Positions 8,900 through 16,346 of a DNA stretch of 64,000 nucleotides are shown in pieces. Each line of letters starts with the position of its first letter. Within the stretch, counting starts at the first letter, position 1. A program made the translations under genes and the position numbers. Location of the stretch: positions 424,429 to 488,428 of the forward strand of contig NZ_LNXV01000029.1 in NCBI RefSeq assembly GCF_001467025.1. Direction: 5' to 3'. Below the pieces are notes generated by a model. It was not told the origin of the DNA. It searched no databases and saw only the letters and a program-made list of their open reading frames with translations. This DNA comes from Legionella brunensis (GTDB lineage: Bacteria > Pseudomonadota > Gammaproteobacteria > Legionellales > Legionellaceae).

Positions 8900-9649
8900 C
8901 TAGATTAATGCATTCTCAAATGAACCAATTGTCTCGCCCTCATAACAAGAATTTTGTGTTTGTTTTTTAGCGGCAATTTCCTCATCCTTGGGCAACCTAT
9001 TCTTGGCAAATAGACGATGCCTATCTTCTTTACATCGGTCAAAAAATTTTTCTCGCCTTTTAGGCAAAGCTTTCTCGATCATTTCCATTATACCGCGTAA
9101 TTTTAAAGGTATCTTTTCTGGATCCAAATCTGCTGGTTTGCTACTCAGTTCATGTTGGTGCAACTCGATAGGAAAAAATTGATTATTAACTTCTGCGAAG
9201 CGCACACCTTTTGCATCAGGCGTGTAGATTGAACCATCATAATAATAGATGGGACTATTCTCAGTTCGTAAACACTGAGATTGAAAACTCACTGCTCTTT
9301 GAGAATTAATACTTTGCTCCCCGCAGAAATAAGTATGGACTGAGTAAAAACAATGAGCAACAGGTAGAGTGTCTTGAGTAAATCGTTCAGCCACAGTTTT
9401 CATATCAATAAATATAGCTAAATCTCCATCACTATTATTTGCTACTTGACCAGGTTTATTATTATAGCCGTGTGCAAGAACAAAAATCGTACTGCCATAA
9501 TTAATGGCTTCCTGGTCATAGTCTTCATTATGATAGATGAGTTTTATTTCCTCAATAGAATTAGACTTATGATTTGTTATCCAGATATTGGCAAGTTTCG
9601 TTAAATCGCCAGCCTCAGAGAATTCAAAGGGTATATACAGTATTATCAT
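8900..9649 (-). CDS. PmrA-controlled candidate effector with His-Gly motif
   Basis: A 249-residue protein starting MIILYIPFEF. A hydrophobic strand ends in His-Gly (FVLAHGYNN, His60). About 40 residues later a second hydrophobic stretch carries Cys100 and Cys109. This layout (strand-HG, strand-Cys) recalls clan CD cysteine peptidases and related Rossmann-like folds, but the match is loose. The C-terminal third is Lys/Arg-rich (KALPKRREKFFDR) and ends with Glu residues. I chose ATG 9649 because the longer frame starts with a TTG inside the promoter -10. It follows the bZIP gene's orientation and has its own PmrA box. Function unknown. Confidence 0.7.
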   Translation of the reverse strand: MIILYIPFEFSEAGDLTKLANIWITNHKSNSIEEIKLIYHNEDYDQEAINYGSTIFVLAHGYNNKPGQVANNSDGDLAIFIDMKTVAERFTQDTLPVAHCFYSVHTYFCGEQSINSQRAVSFQSQCLRTENSPIYYYDGSIYTPDAKGVRFAEVNNQFFPIELHQHELSSKPADLDPEKIPLKLRGIMEMIEKALPKRREKFFDRCKEDRHRLFAKNRLPKDEEIAAKKQTQNSCYEGETIGSFENALI

Positions 9650-9675
9650 TGCAAAACCAGTAATAAAAAAGAACA

Positions 9676-9707
9676 ATTTTAGTGGTTTTTGCTTAAAGAA
9701 ATATTAA
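9676..9707 (-). promoter_or_regulatory. PmrA box and -10 element (box 3)
   Basis: On the minus strand ATTAATATTTCTTTAAG contains TTAA at 9704-9707 and 9693-9696, 7 nt apart. It is followed after 11 bp by TAAAAT (9676-9681). The first half-site TTAATATT is the full consensus. Drives the gene starting at 9649. Confidence 0.8.
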
Positions 9708-9787
9708 TAAACCATACAAATAGATCAAAATTAACAAAAAAAGAATTAAATTATCACCAATAGTGACAATATTATACCATTTTACTA

Positions 9788-10294
9788 TTATTCACTCGCA
9801 TATGTAATCTGTACACTCAATCTAACAGCTAGTTCCTTTTGTTCAATCACCGCATTAACAATTCGTAGTTCTTGAACACAACTAGATATTTCAGATCTTA
9901 TCCATGCATTGCGTTGCTCCAACTCATTTCTCTGCTTTTCAAGTGTTATTAATTCTTTTTTTGCAAGGTCTTCATTAGCATCATTACTGACATGAAGGCA
10001 CATTGCTTGTAAGATTAAATAACGCTCCGCAGAATTGCCTGGTAAGTTCTCAAATATGCTTTGGCGATACTCTGCTTCTGATAATATTTGACGGTTATTT
10101 ATTTCTATTTCTTTTTTTATAGTATTAACTCTATCGCTAATTGCACGAAGCTTATCTACATTCTCATCTTCTTGATTGCCAAGCCTCTCAAAAAGTTCTC
10201 CGTATTGATGATTGAGTTTTTTTAATTCACTAAGAGATTGATGTTGACAATAGTCTTCAATCTGCTTTGGGTTTTGCATATTAAAAAAAGGCAT
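9788..10294 (-). CDS. Coiled-coil hypothetical protein
   Basis: A 168-residue protein, largely helical with heptad-like patterns between residues about 15-80 and 115-160, rich in Glu, Lys and Gln. There is no signal peptide or membrane segment. The ATG at 10294 has AGGAAG 6 nt upstream; a longer frame to 10330 lacks a site. It sits between two PmrA-controlled genes but shows no PmrA box of its own. Position and composition make it an effector candidate of low certainty. Confidence 0.65.
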   Translation of the reverse strand: MPFFNMQNPKQIEDYCQHQSLSELKKLNHQYGELFERLGNQEDENVDKLRAISDRVNTIKKEIEINNRQILSEAEYRQSIFENLPGNSAERYLILQAMCLHVSNDANEDLAKKELITLEKQRNELEQRNAWIRSEISSCVQELRIVNAVIEQKELAVRLSVQITYASE

Positions 10295-10466
10295 AATAGT
10301 CTTCCTGAATACATTAATGATCATGTGCATATTATCAGTTATATGGCCAATAAAAAACCAACAAATGAATATGCGCCAATTGCCTATGACCAGTTAAAAA
10401 ATGCAGTTATGCAGAGTGAACAAAAGTTTGTTTAAAAGCATCCACGAAAGAAGTAGCAGTCAATAC

Positions 10467-11375
10467 CTAAATTTTTGCTCCAGGCCCAGACTCAATGTCG
10501 CTATTTTCTGTTTTGCCAGCTAACGATTCATATAATTTCGCACCCTCGTTGATTGCTATTCCACGTGCAAACATTCCGAAAGCAGACAACGCGATTAGCG
10601 GATAAAAACCTCTCACACCGCTTGACTTATAAATTTTCCCCGTCATTTCGACAATATTGAGAGAGTCTACGGAAGTTTTTTGATTAAGCCCAATAACACT
10701 AAAGGGGTTACTAAAGAGATATCCCAGAATACCCGCAGCACCGGCTACCACGACATTATCTCCAAATTGTGCTTTAAGATGTGCTATCACATTAAAATAA
10801 ACACCAAATTGAATACCATCCCGTATGGCAATTGCATTCACACCAGACATCAGACGTCTTACGCTGAGAGTATCAAGAGATACGTTAGTCATCATTCTTG
10901 TTTTTAATACAGAAATTGGAGTAGTGACATAAACAGTTCCAATTCCAGCCAAGAACCCGGAATAACTTTGTGCTATTTGCTCATTAGGCCATATCATACT
11001 TAATACGCTTTCAGTGGCGTATTTTGTTGGGAAAAACACAATATTTTTCGTGCAAGAGTTAAGAAGAGCAACTGGATAGCCTGTTACAGGATGCTGCCAG
11101 GAAGAACGATATGCGGTTGCATAGAGACTATTATTCCAGCATATCGAAAAATTTCCTCGCCTGAGCTCTTGTATAAATCCAGAAAAACCGAACGATGGCT
11201 TACGAAAAGTTTCTGCAACTGCTTTCGTCGCATAGGACAAGGGTTTATCTATTGCAAAGAAAGTCGCTGTTGTACTAATACTGCCTATTACAGCTCCCTT
11301 TTTAACATTTTCAATGAACTCTTTTGCATTGAATGACTTAAGTTGAGGTGTTACTATCTCTTTCTTTTCTTGCAT
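10467..11375 (-). CDS. Mitochondrial carrier-like protein, candidate effector
   Basis: A 302-residue protein resembling eukaryotic mitochondrial solute carriers, a family found in bacteria almost only as host-acting proteins (Legionella LncP is a described example). The carrier motif Px[DE]xx[KR]x[KR] appears in degenerate form in three places: Pro45-Leu-Ser47, Pro153-Ile-Ser-Val-Leu-Lys158-Thr-Arg160 and Pro224-Phe-Ser226. In all three, Ser replaces the acidic residue. A GVRGFYPL segment (253-260) and an ARGIAINEGAKLYE segment near the C-terminus match the end of a carrier repeat. Glycine-rich hydrophobic helices lie between. The C-terminal tail has Glu and Asp like a Dot/Icm signal. A PmrA box lies directly upstream. 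Transported solute unknown. Confidence 0.7.
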   Translation of the reverse strand: MQEKKEIVTPQLKSFNAKEFIENVKKGAVIGSISTTATFFAIDKPLSYATKAVAETFRKPSFGFSGFIQELRRGNFSICWNNSLYATAYRSSWQHPVTGYPVALLNSCTKNIVFFPTKYATESVLSMIWPNEQIAQSYSGFLAGIGTVYVTTPISVLKTRMMTNVSLDTLSVRRLMSGVNAIAIRDGIQFGVYFNVIAHLKAQFGDNVVVAGAAGILGYLFSNPFSVIGLNQKTSVDSLNIVEMTGKIYKSSGVRGFYPLIALSAFGMFARGIAINEGAKLYESLAGKTENSDIESGPGAKI

Positions 11376-11412
11376 AGTTTATTTAAATCTATATTGAGTT
11401 AATTGATAGAGG

Positions 11413-11444
11413 ATGATAAAAAATTAACCTTAAGTAAGTATTAA
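11413..11444 (-). promoter_or_regulatory. PmrA box and -10 element (box 4)
   Basis: On the minus strand CTTAATACTTACTTAAG contains TTAA at 11441-11444 and 11430-11433 with a 7-nt gap. It is followed after 11 bp by TATCAT (11413-11418). Drives the carrier-like gene. Read on the plus strand, the same repeat has no acceptable -10 for the small gene at 11474. Confidence 0.78.
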
Positions 11445-11473
11445 GTCGGCTTTTTAATTGCAAAGGGGTTGCT

Positions 11474-11677
11474 ATGTTTAAAAAAACTGAGTCAATGAAA
11501 AATTGTGAGCAAACATCCAAACGAGCTCAGTCTTTAATAAAAACGTTGGAGGAATCTCTCTTTTTTGATAACGGCTTTTTTCCAATTGGCTTTCGTGAAT
11601 CTCCGGCAAAAGACGCTAGAAATAAAACTCAGAAAGAAAAAGAGATGCAACCAACCCCACCGGAAATCACCTTCTAA
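11474..11677 (+). CDS. Small hypothetical protein
   Basis: A 67-residue polar protein with many Lys and Glu and a central aromatic patch (FFDNGFFPIGF). A clear AAAGGGG ribosome site lies 5 nt before the ATG, which supports translation. No family recognised. It lies divergently from the carrier-like gene. Confidence 0.5.
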   Translation: MFKKTESMKNCEQTSKRAQSLIKTLEESLFFDNGFFPIGFRESPAKDARNKTQKEKEMQPTPPEITF

Positions 11678-11815
11678 GAGTTAATCTGCTTATTTACTAA
11701 CGAATAGAGATTGAGTTTCTTATCCACGAATATAATCAGCAGGTGTCGAGTGGTATTGGCAAAGATAGTTAGCAATACCACTTCTTAATGCAGTTCATCA
11801 CGATAAAAGATTAAA

Positions 11816-12037
11816 TTAAAAGGTGCGGGTACAACGAACCGGCCGCACATTATTCTTGCCCGAAGAGGTAAGGTCAGTGTTCCAGAGACGACTTCCCCAC
11901 GCGCTACCAATAGGAGTAACACGTTGTGAAGAACTCCAGTAAAAATCAGATGAAAACTCGCCGAAGTTGCATGGAAGCGCATTATTGGAACAAAGTACAT
12001 TATGGATACTAGAAACCAGAAGTCCATCACATCGCAT
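11816..12037 (-). pseudogene. C-terminal remnant of a DUF1566 / Lcl-C domain protein
   Basis: About 73 codons on the minus strand read like the end of a DUF1566 (Lcl C-terminal) domain: FYWSSSQ, an AWGSRLW segment and the closing NNVRPVRC run. A normal domain is about 120-130 residues and sits behind a signal peptide and collagen-like or other region; nothing of these is visible upstream. The base composition is less A/T-rich than the neighbours. This is most likely the debris of a transferred or deleted surface-protein gene. Confidence 0.6.
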
Positions 12038-12141
12038 CCGTCACTTCCCTTACTTATTTTAAAATCCTTGATCAAAATGTCTTATCATAATAACGTCTAA
12101 CTTGTTTTTTAATGGGTAAATTTACCCGTTTCATATGGCGT

Positions 12142-13494
12142 TTATGGCAGGAAATTCTGAATAGTTACAGTATCTATTTTTTTCTGTTTCGTAGCTCGGA
12201 ACAATCTTGGACTATTGCTCTGTTTAACATCGCTATTGGCTTGTCCAACATCGTTTGATTCGTTCGAGAGATTATGCAGCCCAAGCTTTGGACTGTGTTG
12301 TCTTTTAGGTATTCGTTTTGGTGAATGTGAAGCAATAGGATCATCACTGCCTTTTTTGGAACGATGAAGAACAGGTGGGAATGTTGTTGCAGTCATTGAG
12401 TTTTCGACACTAGTACCATGCACATCTAGTAGCACATGGTAAAAAAGATCTTTAGAGATACGATGCACTACTCTTGGTTGTCCGGGGCTACTTGCATCAT
12501 TAGGATCGATAAAATAAAGATAGCCACCATTGTCTGATTCTGCACCGATAATTTTAATGATATGAGTATCCTCCCCAGCTTCCTCTACTTCTGTGGGGGC
12601 GACTTCATAAACAAGATATCCTTCATTTATGGCAGAAGCAAATTGCAGTGTTGGATTTGTTGTGAATTGCTTAATTAAATTGTAATCGATTTCGGCTAGA
12701 AAATAGCCAGTTCGTAATTCATCAAGTAAAGGCTCGAATCCTTTGGCAGGATGCCATGAAGAAGGAGTGTAATGAAACTGCCAAATATGCTGGATAATAG
12801 AGCGGTCATAGTACGAAGCTAATTCATCTGGTGACATTTCCTGCTGACTCATACCAATGTTGTTTTCTTGAAGTACATCGCTCACAGCTTTTACAACATC
12901 AAAATGAAGTTGCTTACTGACCTCTATTGCAGCCGCAATAATGGCCTTTCCTTGTCGGTTTAAAATAAAGTAAGTTAAGTCACTCTCGATCTCACATTCT
13001 AAAAAGTCTTGAAGAAGACTTGGCACTGTACTGTTTGCCGGAAAAGAATGCTTTTGTAATAAAAGACTCGCAAAAACTTTATCCTTAGAGATATGTGGAG
13101 CGGCTTCTTGGATATTATTTAACGACAACTGATCATTAAACCAATCAACAAAGCTATTTTCCTCAGTTTTAAGCTGCTCCAACTGCTTACAGGTTTTATG
13201 ATAATCTGAAACAATTTTTTCAATTTGCCGCCGTTTTCCTTGAAAAAAAGGGCCAAAGTATTCACTTTTAAAAGCACCATACCAACAAATTTTTCCTGCA
13301 CGTTGCGGTTTTGCAGTTGGATGTTCTGGTAAAGGAAAGAAACGGTCATCTTGTAGATAAGTTAATGTAATCGAACTTCCCGGTAAATTTTGTTCAAGTT
13401 CCTTTATACCAGCTGTTTCTAGAGTATTTTGGTAGATTTTTCCTGCACGAAATTTATGAATAACTTTTGTTTTTTCATTGACATAAAAGGACAT
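12142..13494 (-). CDS. Candidate papain-like cysteine protease effector
   Basis: A 450-residue protein of unknown family. Gln64 lies 6 residues before Cys70 in the run GKICWYGAF, the oxyanion-hole-Gln to nucleophile spacing of papain (Gln19/Cys25), and Cys-Trp is the usual papain dipeptide. His311 (DTHIIKIIG) and Asp330 (YFIDPND) then complete a Cys-His-Asp triad in the style of C39/C70 peptidases. Residues 370-450 are a polar, Ser/Lys/Arg-rich tail with basic clusters (KRIPKRQ, RATKQKK). There is no signal peptide. The start codon shares its first base with a small frame on the other strand. Protease activity is inferred from motif order only. Confidence 0.65.
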   Translation of the reverse strand: MSFYVNEKTKVIHKFRAGKIYQNTLETAGIKELEQNLPGSSITLTYLQDDRFFPLPEHPTAKPQRAGKICWYGAFKSEYFGPFFQGKRRQIEKIVSDYHKTCKQLEQLKTEENSFVDWFNDQLSLNNIQEAAPHISKDKVFASLLLQKHSFPANSTVPSLLQDFLECEIESDLTYFILNRQGKAIIAAAIEVSKQLHFDVVKAVSDVLQENNIGMSQQEMSPDELASYYDRSIIQHIWQFHYTPSSWHPAKGFEPLLDELRTGYFLAEIDYNLIKQFTTNPTLQFASAINEGYLVYEVAPTEVEEAGEDTHIIKIIGAESDNGGYLYFIDPNDASSPGQPRVVHRISKDLFYHVLLDVHGTSVENSMTATTFPPVLHRSKKGSDDPIASHSPKRIPKRQHSPKLGLHNLSNESNDVGQANSDVKQSNSPRLFRATKQKKIDTVTIQNFLP

Positions 13495-13682
13495 TGTTAC
13501 ACCGTATCTTAATTATTTATAACCAACTTCCATGCAGTGAAGATCAAATCATTTTGAAAGAATGTAAACACGTGATGTTTTTACCCCCAAACACTATTGA
13601 GAGTTCATTTCTAAAAAGTGCCCACATTAACAGAATTACAGATAAACAGACACTTATTTTTTCAGATAGCTACGCTTGGAAT

Positions 13683-13886
13683 TTAGTCTATTTCGTCAAT
13701 GCTCTGGCTGTCGGATGATAGATTAGGATCAACAGGTTCACCAGGAATTTTTTTGTTTTCGCTAGCCCACTCGCCTAAGTCAATTAATTTACAACGATAA
13801 GAACAAAACGGTCTAAAAGCGTTTTCAGGCTGCCAAGTATTTTTTTTACCGCAAGTTGGACAAGTGATTTTCTGCAAATTGCTCAT
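13683..13886 (-). CDS. yacG: DNA gyrase inhibitor YacG
   Basis: A 67-residue zinc protein with the YacG pattern: [10 protein letters not shown] near the N-terminus and [18 protein letters not shown] in the middle, giving the four zinc-ligand cysteines, and an acidic C-terminal tail. YacG binds GyrB and inhibits gyrase. It is usually next to coaE, but here it is isolated among effector candidates, a core gene stranded in an accessory block. Confidence 0.93.
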   Translation of the reverse strand: MSNLQKITCPTCGKKNTWQPENAFRPFCSYRCKLIDLGEWASENKKIPGEPVDPNLSSDSQSIDEID

Positions 13887-14346
13887 ATTAATTCTTTGCT
13901 AGACCCTATTACGTTGGAGTATGTATAAAGCACACCAGATTATCAACCTCCAGATTACATCGACTCATGAAATGGGTGTTTAACATACTCCCCCTTCTAG
14001 TCATATTTCTTTTCCTTGTGGATAATTTTTAACCATAGTCTATACTGGTAAATGTTTGACCTATTTTTAATAAAATAGTTTAGTTTTACTTATTAGAGGC
14101 TTCAAGCATAGAACAAGAAGCAGTATCAATTTATAGAGATGAATCAAACTTAACTTTCCTAATCAGTTAAGTAAAAAAGTATAGGGTTCAATTATCATTT
14201 TTATCCTCTTCCGAAAATATTTTGTTCTTTCACGTAATATTAGCTTAATTTTTTTGAGTTAATATTAATCATTATGGTTTTAAAAAAGATTGCCTGGACA
14301 ACCTCAATACCACCCAATCGCAATCTGAACTAGCTCAGAGGTCAGT
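13887..14346. other. 460-bp intergenic region without a gene
   Basis: No convincing reading frame. It is A/T-rich. Near 14241-14270 several TTAAT repeats occur (TTAA at 14245, 14259 and 14265), but their spacing does not fit a PmrA box. A TATGGT at 14273-14278 could be a -10 for the gene at 14347. Confidence 0.5.
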
Positions 14347-16227
14347 ATGAAACACCGTATCGTAATTAATTTTGCCGATGACCTTGGAGGCCCACTAAGG
14401 CTTAAGCTTGGAGATATCTTACTAATAGCCCGTAGAGACAAAAAGGGAATCCTTAAAGTCGTACAGGAGCTACAGTATCATTATAACGATGAACAAGGTA
14501 TGCCTATTATTGCTCCAGCCCTCTATGATTCTTTGGATGAGTACATAGAAGAAGCATTAAATGAAGGAATGCTCAGTGTTGAAATCTTAGCGCACTCCCC
14601 CTATAAAAGTTCACATCATCTTTCCTCATCAGTGACAAAAAATTGTCCAATTCAACTATTTACAATTGATGAATTAACAGCGTGGATTGAATCAGATATT
14701 TTAAAAAAACATATCACTCAAACATCAATCTCTTTGATCATCTGTCAGGCTGCCTCAGCAACAGTAGACTTCCCTTCAATCGCCGAGCAAATGTTTGCAT
14801 TATTTAAGGAGAAACCTTTAAAAATGACAGCAAGGGAAGGTTTTGTCTATATGCGTAACAGAGATAAAATTTACAGCCTTAGCGCTTTTGATACGTTGTT
14901 GCATAAAGCGTATATAAGTCAAGAAACTTCGGCTAACACCTTTCTAGAACGGTTCTCATTTCCGCTCCTACGGGGATTAAGAACTTTTCTTAGTACAACT
15001 CAATTGCATACTTATGATAATAGCACCCCGCTTAATGAAAAATTTGCTTATTTTATAAATGATCAAAATGAAACTTTCAAAATCGATAAACACCTATATG
15101 ATCTTTACATCTTATCTAATCCCAAACCAGACAAAAAACTAGAACTGTGCACCAAAGAAGATTTCATAAACTTGGCTAATTTGGGAATAAAATCTGATAA
15201 GAACGGAAAGTTATACAAAAAATCAGAAATTGTTTTAAAAGAAATTGATTTGATCCATCCAGCAATAGTTTTACAAATTCAATTAGGAAATTACCAGAAA
15301 AGAGATCAATTATTTACTATGATTGATCAAATGCATGAAGCCATTAGCACAACCCCATCAATCCAAAACGCAAAGAAACTAAATGTGCTATTAAATATCA
15401 TTGAAGCTTATATTAATGCTCGTTACTTCTTAAATCTCCCTGTTAATTCTACAGAGCATTTATTGAATTTGTTACATACAGTTATTGCGAATAATGGGCA
15501 ATTTGATCAGCAAGATTTTCAAAAAATAGAAGCAATGGCTCAGTACCTACAATTAGACAAGACTATATCGTTAGATGCTTCTGAATACGTGCGTTTAGCA
15601 GGACTTCTATGGCCATCTGACGCTATCGAAATAATGACTCATTGCAGGCAAATGAATGAACAGTTTGCAAACCGTTTAGAAACTTTTTGTAAAATGATTA
15701 AAACAGAAAATCAATTATTCGAAAATAGAAAAATTTATATAAAAAAATCAGATATCAATGAAAATCCTAATGAACTAGTTGCCCCAGAAAAGAACGAGAA
15801 TCAAATACACGCAGATCTTGAGAAATTGCAGCAATTAATCCATCATCAAATACAAGAGACCTCTTATTTATTTAGTTTTAATAAATTTACACCTACTCAA
15901 ACAGAAATTTTAACTTCGCTTCTACAATTAATCCATGTAGCACAAAAGCAGGAAATTAAAAATAATGAACCAGATTCTTTAGTGCCTTTATTGGTACAAG
16001 GAATAAAAAAACTCGTGTCAACAGATACTGAAAATACTCGCTTAAAGCTCATAGAGCATGCAGTAGATGGTTTTGTTAAGAAACACTATAACATTTCGGA
16101 AAAAATCCCAGAAAATAAAAAAGAAAAGAAAACTTTACAATTAGAATTTTTTGCCCATAAAAAATCGGAAAACCAGGAAACTAAAGACAAGTTCGATCCT
16201 AACAATAGCTTATTTGAACTAGATTAA
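14347..16227 (+). CDS. Large hypothetical protein, effector candidate
   Basis: A 626-residue protein. The N-terminal 150 residues look like an alpha/beta domain: a hydrophobic strand ends in AHS (VEILAHSP, His83), and 50 residues later SISLIICQAAS carries Cys133. This order and spacing resemble clan CD (C80/CHAT-type) cysteine peptidases, although the usual Gly after His is replaced. The remainder is helical and rich in Gln, Asn, Lys and Glu, and the end is acidic and polar. There is no signal peptide. Upstream TTAAT repeats are not in PmrA-box spacing. Function unknown. Confidence 0.7.
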   Translation: MKHRIVINFADDLGGPLRLKLGDILLIARRDKKGILKVVQELQYHYNDEQGMPIIAPALYDSLDEYIEEALNEGMLSVEILAHSPYKSSHHLSSSVTKNCPIQLFTIDELTAWIESDILKKHITQTSISLIICQAASATVDFPSIAEQMFALFKEKPLKMTAREGFVYMRNRDKIYSLSAFDTLLHKAYISQETSANTFLERFSFPLLRGLRTFLSTTQLHTYDNSTPLNEKFAYFINDQNETFKIDKHLYDLYILSNPKPDKKLELCTKEDFINLANLGIKSDKNGKLYKKSEIVLKEIDLIHPAIVLQIQLGNYQKRDQLFTMIDQMHEAISTTPSIQNAKKLNVLLNIIEAYINARYFLNLPVNSTEHLLNLLHTVIANNGQFDQQDFQKIEAMAQYLQLDKTISLDASEYVRLAGLLWPSDAIEIMTHCRQMNEQFANRLETFCKMIKTENQLFENRKIYIKKSDINENPNELVAPEKNENQIHADLEKLQQLIHHQIQETSYLFSFNKFTPTQTEILTSLLQLIHVAQKQEIKNNEPDSLVPLLVQGIKKLVSTDTENTRLKLIEHAVDGFVKKHYNISEKIPENKKEKKTLQLEFFAHKKSENQETKDKFDPNNSLFELD

Positions 16228-16346
16228 GCAGTGTAAACCTTATTTGGAAAAACTATTTAAAAATGAGAGGCTCCAATTTTAATGGAAATGCGAACTTTTA
16301 ATCAAAAAGGGGAACTCTCATAATGTGACTTAATTTAAGAGTCCAA

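Noticed and set aside
10343-10435. 30-codon plus-strand frame starting MANKKPTNEY
   Set aside because: Short, without a convincing ribosome site or homologue that I recognise.
11785-12075. 96-codon frame overlapping the DUF1566 remnant
   Set aside because: The overlapping 11816-12037 frame has the family motif; the longer frame does not.
13494-13718. 74-codon plus-strand frame between the papain-like gene and yacG
   Set aside because: No ribosome site, its 3' end runs through yacG on the opposite strand, and its composition resembles no family; probably fortuitous.
14245-14268. Cluster of TTAAT repeats upstream of the 626-residue protein
   Set aside because: Distances between TTAA sites are 14, 6 and 20 nt, not the 11-nt period of a PmrA box.
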